Source of the DNA: a virus
Virus record (IMG/VR): IMGVR_UViG_3300006749_000069
Span: 1 to 29,637 of that record
Strand: one strand, 5' to 3'
Length of the DNA: 29,637 nt
Both the position numbers and the translations under genes were made by a program. The notes below the pieces were generated by a model, which saw only the letters and a program-made list of their open reading frames with translations, was not told the DNA's origin and did no database searches. This document shows positions 17,601-26,617 of the stretch, one piece after another (position 1 is the first letter of the stretch; each line of letters opens with the position of its first letter).

Positions 17601-20600
17601 TTAATTGCAAATAAATCAGTTGGTAGTAAAGAAGTTGAACCAACACTACCACCAAAATCAGTTGTAACTATTCCAATTCTTTGATCAGTTCCAGTAACAA
17701 CATATTTGATTGCCTCACCACTTTGGAAGAAGTGATTAGGTAAACTGATTTGATTTGTTGTTGTATTAACAACAGTTGTTGATGAACCATCAAATTGCCT
17801 TTCAAAAATTGGATCACCTTTGTGTGTTAAATTAAAATTAGTTCTGACAGAGTTTCTTGTACCAAAATAATTACCTGTTTGTGCTTTAAAGTATCCATCA
17901 TCAAGATCAATCTTATTATCAGTAACATCTGGGAAGATTTCTCTAAGATCAACAAAGAAAGACTTTACTTCAACAGCAATTCCTGGATTGGGTGTATAAG
18001 TAATCTGCACTAAATCCCCAGTTGTTGTTATACCAACTGTTCCAAGAGATGAATCAGTTTCTACAATTCCATATGGTGTGATTCCCTGTGTTGGAATTGT
18101 AAGTGAGTTTATCACTCCTAATTCAAACATTTCATGTTTGTTATTTGCAGTATCCTCTACAGTGATAACTTGATAAGATGCGCTGTATTTTTCAGAAATA
18201 GATCTTGTATCATAACTTGAAACTACATGTGCAGTAGGAGAACCAGAGGAGGCAATTGAAGTATAAGCACTACCAATTCTAGCAGTGTTCATTGTTGTAA
18301 TACCAGGAGAACTAGTCCCTCTAACAGTATTAACTATTTGACTATATGAAGTTGCTGCAATACCAGCATTTGGATGGAACTTAAGAAGAATATTAGATCC
18401 ACTGATTGCAGCACTGTAAGTTCCTATACCACCACCATATGAGATATCTGTATTTTCATCAATGTTATTATATTCAACAAAAGAAACATCACTACCATTG
18501 TGAATAATATTAAGTTCTGCAAAATGATATTCATCACCAGTAACTAAAAGATTCATAACTTTTAGTGATCTGAAACTTGTTCCCACAGAAACAATATTAG
18601 TGGTTGTTGCAGTTGCAACATTAACTTCTTGACTTTCATAGTGAACAATATCACCAAATGAAGTTATTGCAACACCACTTGCTGTAGGTTCAAAGGCAAA
18701 TGAGAATGATGAGACAAAATAATTATTATTCAAAAATTTATTGGGATGGAATACAAAATTCCATTCAGTATCAGATACATTAACATCAAAGAACCCTAAA
18801 TCAGGGAAAGTATATAAGTTTGCATAACTTGTCATATATGCAAAAGCATCATCATCAACTACAGCAGTTGTAATTTGGAACTGCCTTTCATCTGTAAATG
18901 TTGTATCTTGAACAAGGAACAATGATTTAACAAACTTTACGCCAGGTTCAAAACTAGATATATTAGAAAAAGCTTCTGGTCTAACTGTGCTGTTAAAAAG
19001 ATGACTTATGTTATCAACACTTAAAACTCTATTTCCTTGTGATTCAAAAAAGTCAGTTAGAACAACATTTTCTAAGAAAATTGTATCAGAAAATCTTTCA
19101 CCATTAACATTGTAAATATTTTCCTTTGCAATATCAAAATCATACACACAATTTAAATCACCCTCTCCAATACAATCAACAATAAATGACAATTCAGAAT
19201 CATTAACAAATGGTGTTAGATTACTCTCAGATTGACTTGTTATAACTAAATCTGAGAATTTTTTAAATCCTGCTGTATGGTTTAGTGATCCAACAGTATT
19301 ATCCCATTTATCAAATGGAACTGGTGATTTAAGTGCATATGAAAATCTCTGGTAGTAATCATTATCTGGCATTCTTTGGAGACTGTCATTTAATACACCA
19401 ATATCATCTATCCAACCATAATTAATTGTTGTTCCAGCACCAGTTTTTACATCTGCAATAAAGTCCCATTTCTTAACAACAATTCCTCTTGTCTTAGAAG
19501 AATCTGCTGTAACAATATCACCAATTGATAAATCATTTGATGTTTTAATTTTAAGAATATCTGTATCTTGATTGTAGTCCTCTACAATACCAGAACTTGA
19601 GTTCCAACTTACAGATTCATCATTAAGGAATTTATTTTTTCCTAATATTGGTTCAAATATTGGTAGTTGTGATTCTGCAATTACTCTTGCAGAGTTAAGT
19701 GATATTACATTACCAAGAATTTCATTCTGACTAAGATTATCTTTCATTGTATATTCAACATATGCACCTGAACCACCAGCATTAGTTTTTACACCAACAG
19801 TTTCAAATAATTTGTGTTTGTATTGTTCAGAATTGTATCCTTTACCAGTTGTTCCAACACCAATGTTTATACCTTCAACATATACATTATTTCCAATTGA
19901 GAAAGGATATTCATCATTACTATTAAATTGATTAGTAAGATTTAATCTGACTGTAGTTCCTGTTACTGCAATACTTCCAATTTCAAATCCATTAGAATTT
20001 TTAGTTGCTATAATTCTGGGACTTATTGGATAGAATCCTTTAGAGTTAGAAACAATTTCTACATTTGTATCACCTAATTCATAATTTAAAACACAATCTA
20101 CAATTTCATCAGTATATCCATCTCTTACTACAAGAGTTGCAGGGACAAGATAATCTTTTCCTGATGTGGTAATACCTATTCTTTCAAATGATGCAAGTGG
20201 ATTTACCTCAACAATTTCTGGAATATTTGCAGTTGGTTTGAGAGTTTTATCAGTAGGATAGTTCCAACCAATATTATTAGATTGAAACTTTTGATTTTGA
20301 ATTACACCAATAGATTTTGACTCAGCAAAAAGAATAGCATCAGAACCAATGTCACTTTTAATTGATGATATTCCAGGTAGCGTTTTATATCCATAGTTAT
20401 TATCAACTAAATCAACATTTTTTATAGAACCAAATGCAGTTTTTGATGTAGTTGTGTATTCAGGTTCTGCAGTTGTCCTATTGTAACTTGAAATGGGAGA
20501 TGTGTTGTCAAGATCAAAATTAAAAGTTGTAGTTCCAATTCCTGTAATTGAGAATGAACCATCTATTAATGATTTAGATTTAAATATTGTATTGTTAGAA

Positions 20601-23600
20601 ACAACATCATCATCAACTACTAATTTTTTATTTTGTGAGACGAATGATTCATTAACATTACTAAATTTATAATAAAGAGTTGATGGTGTATCTTTTATAT
20701 CAATTGTGAGTTGTCCGTCTGTTCCAACAACACCTGATGTCTTTACATTAAAATCATCATTTTCATTAGAAGTTAGATATTGATTAATAAACAATGAATC
20801 AGTAAAGATCTCTACTTTAAATGCAGGATACTTTATTGAATTAGAAATAAATGATAATGATTCATCTGACAAATCAAATTTTATATTTGAAAATGCAGGT
20901 ACACTTGGATTGATTTTTGATATAGTGCCAATGCCAGCACTAGTAATATTTACAAAGTTTGGTGAAATTTTATTCAGTTCAAATTTATCTTCAACAAGTT
21001 TTAATGTTGTTGGAGAATCCATATAAACATAATACATTTTTTCATTAGTTAAACCACCAGAGGGTGAATTTGATGAATGAATTACTTTATCTCCAGTTTT
21101 AAAAACATTTTCAACAACATCAATTGCATTTGTAGTAGTATTAACACCAGATGCTGCAAATGTTTGAGGATCAAATACTATTCTTCTGTTAAAGTCATTA
21201 TATCTGACATCAATAGTGGTTTCATTTTTTGCATTCAATGAGAAAATAACATTATCATCTTTTCTAAGTCCATGAGAACTAGCAGTTGATACAGTTACAT
21301 CAGTCCTCTGAGCAGTTCCTTTTACAACATCATCAAAGTTAGTAACTAAACTATGATACGCACCAGTTCCAACTCCAGTAAAATACAATAAACCAACTGT
21401 GTTATCAATAATTCCAACATAACCTGATGTAGTTAATCCAACTTTAGTAGATGATAATCCAATTAAATTATCATTAAAAGGAGCTACAAAAAGTGTTGAG
21501 AACTTGCTTAATGAGGTTTTTGCAATTCCAGTTCTTCCAGTCCAAACTTCTATTGAATCACCAGTGTTTGTATTATAAGTTACAGTATCATTGACTTTTA
21601 ATTTATGATTAGGAATAAACAATTGTTGTTCTGGCACAAATATATTTGTGATACCTGCTCCTGGATTTGAGAAGACAATAGTCTTTCCTGCACCAACAGT
21701 TGTCTCACTTCCAATCCCTAATGCTTCATTTGGATCAAAATATAATTCTGTATTAGTTTTTAAAATTTTAGTGGTTTTAATTGCTCCAACATTAATTAAG
21801 AATGATCTAGAATCTTGGAAAAGTTTTACATTTCCAGTGTGAGCAGCACCAGTTGTTCCTTCTTGCGCTCTTAAAACTCTTACTCTATTATTAAGTGGAT
21901 CACTATTCAGAACTTTTATTTTTTCAGATTCAATATTAATAATATCATTGGGTCTCATAATTGGATATTGGAAAGCACCACCTACTTCAAAATATGTAAC
22001 AATACCAGTTACTGATGAAGACTCTACATTATTAAGAAGAATGTAAGATCCAGTATTAACACCAACATTATAATATTGATCTAATCCTGGAAAATAATTA
22101 GATAAACCAGAAATTTTTAATCTAGTATTATCTTTTAAATTATGAGGTGCAGTCATAAACCCAACAAATTTATTAAAAGCACCTGCGTTCAAGAATTCAA
22201 TATCACTAAATGAGGTGGTATCAATGTTAACAAAATCAACTTGTTTGCCACCAATTTTATTAATAACACCTCTTGCTGTTTTACCAAATGTATCACCCTT
22301 AAAAACAACTTTGTCATTAATTTTATAATTTGAACCACCAGTGAATACACCAACAGAGTCCACACTACCTGTTGAAACGCTAGTTATTTCAATAACTTGT
22401 TCTTTAATATTATTTGAATTAAAGATATAGTCATAACCACCAAATATAGAATTAATTTTATATGGTGTTGTAATTCTCCTCCAATTATTTTTGACTAAAT
22501 CATAATCAACATGATTGGATGTTTTTTTATAATTGAAAATATTTTCCTTATGTTGAAATGTATTACCAATTAAGTATGGGAATTGTGGTTTTTTGAAATT
22601 TTTAAATGGACCTGTGCTTTCAGAGGTTTCTGAAATAGTTGAGAAATAAACAAATCTACCATTTGGATAATCAGGTGTTACACAAAATCTTCCATTTGAT
22701 TCATTTAAGTCACCAGAATCAGTAAATTGATAATCATTAACAAAGAAACCAAGAGGATACAAGTTTAAAGGAGGTCTATTAGATGAAATGACTTGTTCAT
22801 AACCACTTACCATCCTTCTTACAACACCACCATCTGGCCTATCATATCCATATGGACCATAAATTGGAGATCCATCATAAGCCCAACCAATAATTGGAGA
22901 GTGATATTTAGATTCAATCTCTATACCACCTAATTGTTTTAAGTCTGGGTGCTGATATTGAATTACACCATTTGATTTTTTGCCATATACTGATGTCCTA
23001 ATATTTCTAGGAGAATATAGATGTGCGATTTGAGTTGTCCCATCAAGTGTACCATTAGTAATAATACAATCATCATCAGTTAAATTATTAAATTTTTGCT
23101 CAAATTTATTAATTACCCATTGGTTTATGTTGGCAGAAATAGAACCATCATTTCCTGCAGGAATAATGGTAATATTAGAATCATTTTTATATTCAATTCC
23201 GCCAGATACAACAATAACAGACACAATTGAACCATTTGAAATAATAGGTGTTAATTTACAATACCTACCATCAGAAACAATTAAATCTGGTGGTGAATTA
23301 TATTCACTACCACCATTATTAATAATAACTTCTACTATTGATCCATTTACAATAATTGGAGTAAGTTGTGCATTTTTACCACTGTTTAAAGTGACAGATG
23401 GTTTTCTATCAAAGTTAAGTATTTCAGATGAACCATAACCAACACCTTCATTGTTTACATCTGCACTTGTAATACTACCTCTAATAATAGGTTGTAATGT
23501 GCAATCTATATTCTGTCCAAAAGACGTATTAACCCCAACTCTCCCAGAAACTGTTACTGTAATGGGTTTATAATTGAAACACCCATCTCCTACTTTTGTA

Positions 23601-26600
23601 ATATCAACTATGATATTGTTATCAATATAATATCTTTTTTCTAAAGAACCAGTCCCTAATTGATAAAGATTAAAATTGTCATCATCTATTTTTCCAACAT
23701 AATAATCAGTTTCAGAAGTAATTCCAGTTATAGAAGTTCCTTTTGGAGTGTATTGAATAATTTCATTAGTATTATAACCATGATTTTTAATTGTAAATCT
23801 ATTCAGTGATGTACTGATTCCACTTGAAACAATTGTTCTTTCTTGATTTTTGTATTCAGAACCACTATCTGAAATAATGATATTGCTTACAACTTTTTTT
23901 CTTTCAACTGTAGAGAATACTTGTGTGCCATTACCAACAGATGTAAGATTAACTGTGTTGATGCCAGAATTTGCATCATCAAATGAAGAGAATAATTTTA
24001 TCCTTGTACCATCAATAACTTTAGCAAAATAAACTTGATTAGTTCCTAGACCAACAACTGGATTTTTTGTGGTATTGTATGTTACTTGCTCAATATCTCT
24101 TAAATTGTGAAAAGTTGAGAATCCTATGATATCATTTGTAAGATCCACACCACCATCAAGATTGTTAAAAACAATACCTGCTTCAAATGGGATAGAATGA
24201 TCAACATCAATTAAATTAACTTCTGCTTTTGCTGGAGTTTTAGGACTACCTCCATCAATAGTTACAACAGGAGTTTCAAGATAATCAAAACCCTTATTGA
24301 TAATTCTCAATTCATCAACTGATCCAGAAACTGATACTGATCCTGTAGCATCAGTTCCAGATCCATCAGTAACATTAATTACAGGAGGATTAATTACATC
24401 ATAATTTTTACCAGGACTTGTTATTTCAAATGATTTTAATGCGCCATAAAAAATAACATCAGATGATTTATAGTTGTCTATTTCTACACCATTAATTAAT
24501 ATACCAGTTTTTCCAGGATTTGTTGTAAATGAACCTGCCTCTTGAATTGGTTCATCAATTTCTCTGTAAATTTTTTGACCAGAAAGTGGTTGTTCAAAAA
24601 ATGGATAGTAAGTAAATTTATTATCTGTTACAGTTCCTTCAGGAACTAAGAATTTATTATTATATAAATCTGATTTACTTTTTGACAACTTAATAGAAAA
24701 AGCACTTTCTCTCTTTACAAAATAAACACCCTCTTCTAGATTGCTAAAACCATCAATAGTTGTATCAACAAAAATTTGTGCATCAGAGGAACTAGATGTA
24801 GTAGTTACCTTTTTGTTGTAGTAAACAGAATCACCATTATATAAACCATGATCCTGACCATTAGTAATTTTTAAAATATCAAAATTTGCTGAACCACTAA
24901 ACAAAAATGTTTTATTATCACTTCTAATTTCATCATTATAATTTGGAACACTATTAGATGCTATTAAATATTTGCCATTATTTTTGTATGCATTAAGGAC
25001 ATTTGCATTTATACTGTCAATAGATAATTTTTCTGAATTACCTTTAAGAGTTTGATTTTCCAGTGTAAATGCATTACTTAAAGTGTTAGTTGGAATTGAT
25101 GTTGTTAACTTTACATTTAAATTTTTATTTGAATTAATAGATGTTACTTTGCCAAATTTAATTGCATTTAAGTTTACATCAGTTACCTCAACACTATATC
25201 CTACCACTAAATTGTGATCTTCAAAAAATTCAATTGTGTATATGTTACTGCTTGGATTGGTAAGTGATATAGATTTAATATTAAGTTTAGATTTTACATT
25301 ATAAAACCAATCAGATTTAATTGTATTATCTTCTACACCAATAGTCTTTAAACTAATTCTATCTCCAACACTTAATCCAAAATTTTCTCCATCATATTCA
25401 ATTTCTTGTAGAGTAGAAAGAATTCTTACTTTTATCTGTTCATCTGCTGCAATGTTTGCAAATGTAAAATCATTCTTTCTAACATCAACTCCTTTTGTGA
25501 AAGTTGATGTTGTTGTAGTTAATCCAATAAATTGAGTTAGATTCTTATCAGTGTAGTTTGTGATAAACTCATTACCATTATCATCAATAAGTGAAAGAGA
25601 ACCTGATGACTCAAAATCTATAGTAGAATCAACATCTATTATTGTTGATCCAATACTTACGTTATTGATAAGAATTGTTTTTGAATTTGGCTCAAATTTT
25701 CCAAATATTGTTCCACTCACATCAATATCACGCTGATATCCAGTATCAATTGAAATTTGATAAAAATCACCATCTACATTTAGTTTTTCAACTTTTGTTA
25801 CTGTGCCTCTTGAGTTAGTTGAGTTTTGAAATATTGTTCTATTCTTGAGATTAAGAGGATCACCAACATATTTTTCTACAACATAATCTTGACTGACAAC
25901 ATAATTTGCATCAGAAGGTCTAATTAGAAAATTATTTGGTTTAATAATATCTACATCAACACCATAAATTGCTTTAAACAAAATTTTAAATGATTCATCT
26001 GTGCCTTTTGATTTGTAAAAACTATCAGCACCAATAATAAAATTCTTTTTATTTAATTTTGAAGCAAGAGTTCTATTTTCAAATCCTGGAACAATTTGTG
26101 TCTTCAACTTTGTGAAGAATTCTTGTAAGAAAAGAACGCTCAGATTTTTAACAGTAGCACCTGTTTTATGTGTTGCAGGTAAAGTAGAAGTAAATGTTTG
26201 TTTATCTGGTATAAGTGTATTAATATATTGGGTAACACCACTAAAACCTCTTACACAACCTTCTAATGTGGTTGCAGTTTTACTGCTATATTTTATTATT
26301 TCATCATCTATTTGAATTAGACCATTCTTTTCAGGGAATTGATATGTAAAATTAGTATCAGCAGAAAGAGTAATGGTTGTTGAAACTGCACTGAGATCAG
26401 CACCCAATAATGCCTCAGTCTTTAGATTTGTAAGTTCATCAACTTTTACATATTGATCAAGATTTTCAATAAGGTCAAGGGATCCACCTTGTGTTTCTTG
26501 AGAAATATAATACTCTTCTAAGAAATCTACAAGTAAAGGAAAATCATCCTGTACATAGGAAGGAATCTGGGATGATAATACATCCTGAATTTGTACTCTA

Positions 26601-26611
26601 TCTACCGCCAT
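14633..26611 (-). CDS. Giant modular baseplate/structural protein in gp7 position, with YHYH-type domain
   Basis: This uninterrupted 3992-residue frame lies between gp6 and gp8, where T4 has gp7 (1032 aa), the wedge initiator. The N-terminus reads MAVDRVQIQDVLSSQIPSYV, then DFPLLVDFLEEYYISQETQG and GGSLDLIENLDQYVKV. I recognise this opening from structural proteins of marine T4-like phages. An IIKY/RGF module follows at about residues 60-130. GGxxY repeats occur at about 725-795, 1050-1150, 1417-1437, 3308-3395 and 3727-3807. A YHYH-type segment (GWAYDGSPIYGPYGY) is at about 1240. Three related beta units lie at about 2560-2890. Three NDILQTPGxxY-type units begin near 3047, 3231 and 3527. It ends QRTASLKFKNYT. 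No signal peptide, membrane helix or enzyme active site is evident. The start six bases after the gp6 stop is well placed. It probably forms part of the wedge and extends outward; calling it gp7 is positional inference only. Confidence 0.88.
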   Translation of the reverse strand: MAVDRVQIQDVLSSQIPSYVQDDFPLLVDFLEEYYISQETQGGSLDLIENLDQYVKVDELTNLKTEALLGADLSAVSTTITLSADTNFTYQFPEKNGLIQIDDEIIKYSSKTATTLEGCVRGFSGVTQYINTLIPDKQTFTSTLPATHKTGATVKNLSVLFLQEFFTKLKTQIVPGFENRTLASKLNKKNFIIGADSFYKSKGTDESFKILFKAIYGVDVDIIKPNNFLIRPSDANYVVSQDYVVEKYVGDPLNLKNRTIFQNSTNSRGTVTKVEKLNVDGDFYQISIDTGYQRDIDVSGTIFGKFEPNSKTILINNVSIGSTIIDVDSTIDFESSGSLSLIDDNGNEFITNYTDKNLTQFIGLTTTTSTFTKGVDVRKNDFTFANIAADEQIKVRILSTLQEIEYDGENFGLSVGDRISLKTIGVEDNTIKSDWFYNVKSKLNIKSISLTNPSSNIYTIEFFEDHNLVVGYSVEVTDVNLNAIKFGKVTSINSNKNLNVKLTTSIPTNTLSNAFTLENQTLKGNSEKLSIDSINANVLNAYKNNGKYLIASNSVPNYNDEIRSDNKTFLFSGSANFDILKITNGQDHGLYNGDSVYYNKKVTTTSSSSDAQIFVDTTIDGFSNLEEGVYFVKRESAFSIKLSKSKSDLYNNKFLVPEGTVTDNKFTYYPFFEQPLSGQKIYREIDEPIQEAGSFTTNPGKTGILINGVEIDNYKSSDVIFYGALKSFEITSPGKNYDVINPPVINVTDGSGTDATGSVSVSGSVDELRIINKGFDYLETPVVTIDGGSPKTPAKAEVNLIDVDHSIPFEAGIVFNNLDGGVDLTNDIIGFSTFHNLRDIEQVTYNTTKNPVVGLGTNQVYFAKVIDGTRIKLFSSFDDANSGINTVNLTSVGNGTQVFSTVERKKVVSNIIISDSGSEYKNQERTIVSSGISTSLNRFTIKNHGYNTNEIIQYTPKGTSITGITSETDYYVGKIDDDNFNLYQLGTGSLEKRYYIDNNIIVDITKVGDGCFNYKPITVTVSGRVGVNTSFGQNIDCTLQPIIRGSITSADVNNEGVGYGSSEILNFDRKPSVTLNSGKNAQLTPIIVNGSIVEVIINNGGSEYNSPPDLIVSDGRYCKLTPIISNGSIVSVIVVSGGIEYKNDSNITIIPAGNDGSISANINQWVINKFEQKFNNLTDDDCIITNGTLDGTTQIAHLYSPRNIRTSVYGKKSNGVIQYQHPDLKQLGGIEIESKYHSPIIGWAYDGSPIYGPYGYDRPDGGVVRRMVSGYEQVISSNRPPLNLYPLGFFVNDYQFTDSGDLNESNGRFCVTPDYPNGRFVYFSTISETSESTGPFKNFKKPQFPYLIGNTFQHKENIFNYKKTSNHVDYDLVKNNWRRITTPYKINSIFGGYDYIFNSNNIKEQVIEITSVSTGSVDSVGVFTGGSNYKINDKVVFKGDTFGKTARGVINKIGGKQVDFVNIDTTSFSDIEFLNAGAFNKFVGFMTAPHNLKDNTRLKISGLSNYFPGLDQYYNVGVNTGSYILLNNVESSSVTGIVTYFEVGGAFQYPIMRPNDIINIESEKIKVLNSDPLNNRVRVLRAQEGTTGAAHTGNVKLFQDSRSFLINVGAIKTTKILKTNTELYFDPNEALGIGSETTVGAGKTIVFSNPGAGITNIFVPEQQLFIPNHKLKVNDTVTYNTNTGDSIEVWTGRTGIAKTSLSKFSTLFVAPFNDNLIGLSSTKVGLTTSGYVGIIDNTVGLLYFTGVGTGAYHSLVTNFDDVVKGTAQRTDVTVSTASSHGLRKDDNVIFSLNAKNETTIDVRYNDFNRRIVFDPQTFAASGVNTTTNAIDVVENVFKTGDKVIHSSNSPSGGLTNEKMYYVYMDSPTTLKLVEDKFELNKISPNFVNITSAGIGTISKINPSVPAFSNIKFDLSDESLSFISNSIKYPAFKVEIFTDSLFINQYLTSNENDDFNVKTSGVVGTDGQLTIDIKDTPSTLYYKFSNVNESFVSQNKKLVVDDDVVSNNTIFKSKSLIDGSFSITGIGTTTFNFDLDNTSPISSYNRTTAEPEYTTTSKTAFGSIKNVDLVDNNYGYKTLPGISSIKSDIGSDAILFAESKSIGVIQNQKFQSNNIGWNYPTDKTLKPTANIPEIVEVNPLASFERIGITTSGKDYLVPATLVVRDGYTDEIVDCVLNYELGDTNVEIVSNSKGFYPISPRIIATKNSNGFEIGSIAVTGTTVRLNLTNQFNSNDEYPFSIGNNVYVEGINIGVGTTGKGYNSEQYKHKLFETVGVKTNAGGSGAYVEYTMKDNLSQNEILGNVISLNSARVIAESQLPIFEPILGKNKFLNDESVSWNSSSGIVEDYNQDTDILKIKTSNDLSIGDIVTADSSKTRGIVVKKWDFIADVKTGAGTTINYGWIDDIGVLNDSLQRMPDNDYYQRFSYALKSPVPFDKWDNTVGSLNHTAGFKKFSDLVITSQSESNLTPFVNDSELSFIVDCIGEGDLNCVYDFDIAKENIYNVNGERFSDTIFLENVVLTDFFESQGNRVLSVDNISHLFNSTVRPEAFSNISSFEPGVKFVKSLFLVQDTTFTDERQFQITTAVVDDDAFAYMTSYANLYTFPDLGFFDVNVSDTEWNFVFHPNKFLNNNYFVSSFSFAFEPTASGVAITSFGDIVHYESQEVNVATATTTNIVSVGTSFRSLKVMNLLVTGDEYHFAELNIIHNGSDVSFVEYNNIDENTDISYGGGIGTYSAAISGSNILLKFHPNAGIAATSYSQIVNTVRGTSSPGITTMNTARIGSAYTSIASSGSPTAHVVSSYDTRSISEKYSASYQVITVEDTANNKHEMFELGVINSLTIPTQGITPYGIVETDSSLGTVGITTTGDLVQITYTPNPGIAVEVKSFFVDLREIFPDVTDNKIDLDDGYFKAQTGNYFGTRNSVRTNFNLTHKGDPIFERQFDGSSTTVVNTTTNQISLPNHFFQSGEAIKYVVTGTDQRIGIVTTDFGGSVGSTSLLPTDLFAIKVNDALIGFATSPTDAQAVNPSFIQFNGVGVGNSHFITSTKQTSKMVVSIDNMIQAPIAKTGIAATLSQDVIFQTQFATSGITSISSNDIIKIDDEFMRVTSIIGSGTTMFVQRPILGTQIGIHSIGATIEKFVGNFSVTNNTLNFVNAPFGNVPIGSTTNPPDERDFTGITTSSTFSGRVLTKRGVTSSTTETYNNNFVFDDISHQFTGITSEFILKSDNQNVSGISSNSLILVNNIFQTPQGANINEIGEYQNFESASAGVTTIRFNTNSGTPTGHDQNLGGLPIGGLIVSVGSFEGSGYQPLVSAGGTAVISAGGTVQSISIGNSGSGYRTGVVTAYNVGVQTYNGVLPILTHVGTATINNGHVTGFNITNGGVGFTSSNPPVVVIDEPLSYSNIPLVYSSSSSGIGTQASINVKVGQGSSIIEFEINNFGYAFKRGEILTVPVGGATGIPTDTSTAFSEFQISIQDTYSDIFHGYSPGEFQVFDRIDDKFDGQKKVFPLTLENEPISIRAARDSSIEVDQTLFVFINDILQTPGESYFFEGGSQITFNEAPKGRGSGIPEGDTSRILFYKGAGDTDVVFKDILETIKIGDTVELNPNIDDDQGIIFDQNKRVVTGITTIDAVKTNAYPGPGLTDDETVKRPLTWCRQTIDKKINGQFIGKDRPKYEPNIFPAAYLTTPVGINSTEAYVDSVRPLFNVANESFNTAFQNSVTLISQNGFEGAVATATVSTGGTISTVSVTDGGLGYDFTPTVTIAGIGTLGTQATATASVTAGVVTSVTITNGGTNYSTQPLVLIQPPRITKETINVNSYSGDYGVIVGVGSTNVGSQKQLFFDVYIPTDSFMRDASIVGTAQTVSGISTGDFIVVSDTFLSIGSTFASNVGVAKTFLDCVYQVDSASTQMITVTTENSSGIVTAIRRIKCDVDTYGSGINHTQRPFMGNYSWGKIVFEDRTNTKSFDSYNNDGVIGISTSGLVQRTASLKFKNYT
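15190..15430 (-). repeat. C-terminal GGxGYxxxP repeat pair in the giant protein
   Basis: Two adjacent units are encoded: VSVTDGGLGYDFTPTVTIAG and VTSVTITNGGTNYSTQPLVL, joined by an ATATAS.. strand. They belong to the same repeat family as the gp14 insert and are the best-conserved copies in the giant gene. Confidence 0.8.
15956..17468 (-). repeat. Three spaced NxxxQxPxxxY units in the giant protein
   Basis: Units with cores VVSIDNMIQAPIAKTG (about 17418-17468), LILVNNIFQTPQGANINEIG (about 16850-16917) and TLFVFINDILQTPGESYFFE (about 15956-16030) share the pattern hhxhxNxhxQxPxxx. Each is followed by a Thr/Ile/Phe strand (for example SQITFNEAPK after the last). The last copy resembles a module widely seen in marine phage fibre and baseplate proteins. 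Confidence 0.6.
17940..18932 (-). repeat. Three tandem beta-rich units of about 100-120 residues in the giant protein
   Basis: At about residues 2560-2890 three segments share a plan. Each opens with F/Y-rich strands (RQFQITTAVVDDD, YHFAELNIIHNGS, YSASYQVITVEDT), passes through a central turn region, and ends with hhhxFxPNxGhxxxxY-type strands (FVFHPNKFLNNNYFVSSF, LLKFHPNAGIAATSYSQIV, QITYTPNPGIAVEVKSFFV). Divergence is high; the repeat is judged by eye. Confidence 0.55.
22700..22990 (-). other. YHYH-type domain segment inside the giant protein
   Basis: Around residues 1207-1300 the protein reads VIQYQHPD, then KYHSPIIGWAYDGSPIYGPY followed by GYDRPDGG, and later GFFVNDYQF, GDLNESNGRFCVTPDYPNGRFVYF. 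The GWAYDGSPIYGPYGY core with the following C-x-T-x(2)-YPNGxFxY stretch matches what I know of the YHYH family (Pfam PF14240), which is otherwise mostly found in secreted bacterial proteins. A profile search would settle it. Confidence 0.7.
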
Positions 26612-26617
26612 TTCTTA

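Noticed and set aside
14633-26611. Giant gene as a bacterial adhesin, RTX toxin or synthase in a host contig
   Set aside because: It is flanked on both sides by clear T4-type baseplate genes and starts with a phage structural N-terminus. No RTX nonapeptides, synthase motifs or signal peptide are present.
5465-26611. Possible frameshift or assembly fusion making the giant genes
   Set aside because: Both frames stay open without a composition break, and the gene borders keep normal spacing, overlaps and promoter positions, so they look genuine. Only read coverage could exclude an assembly artefact fully.
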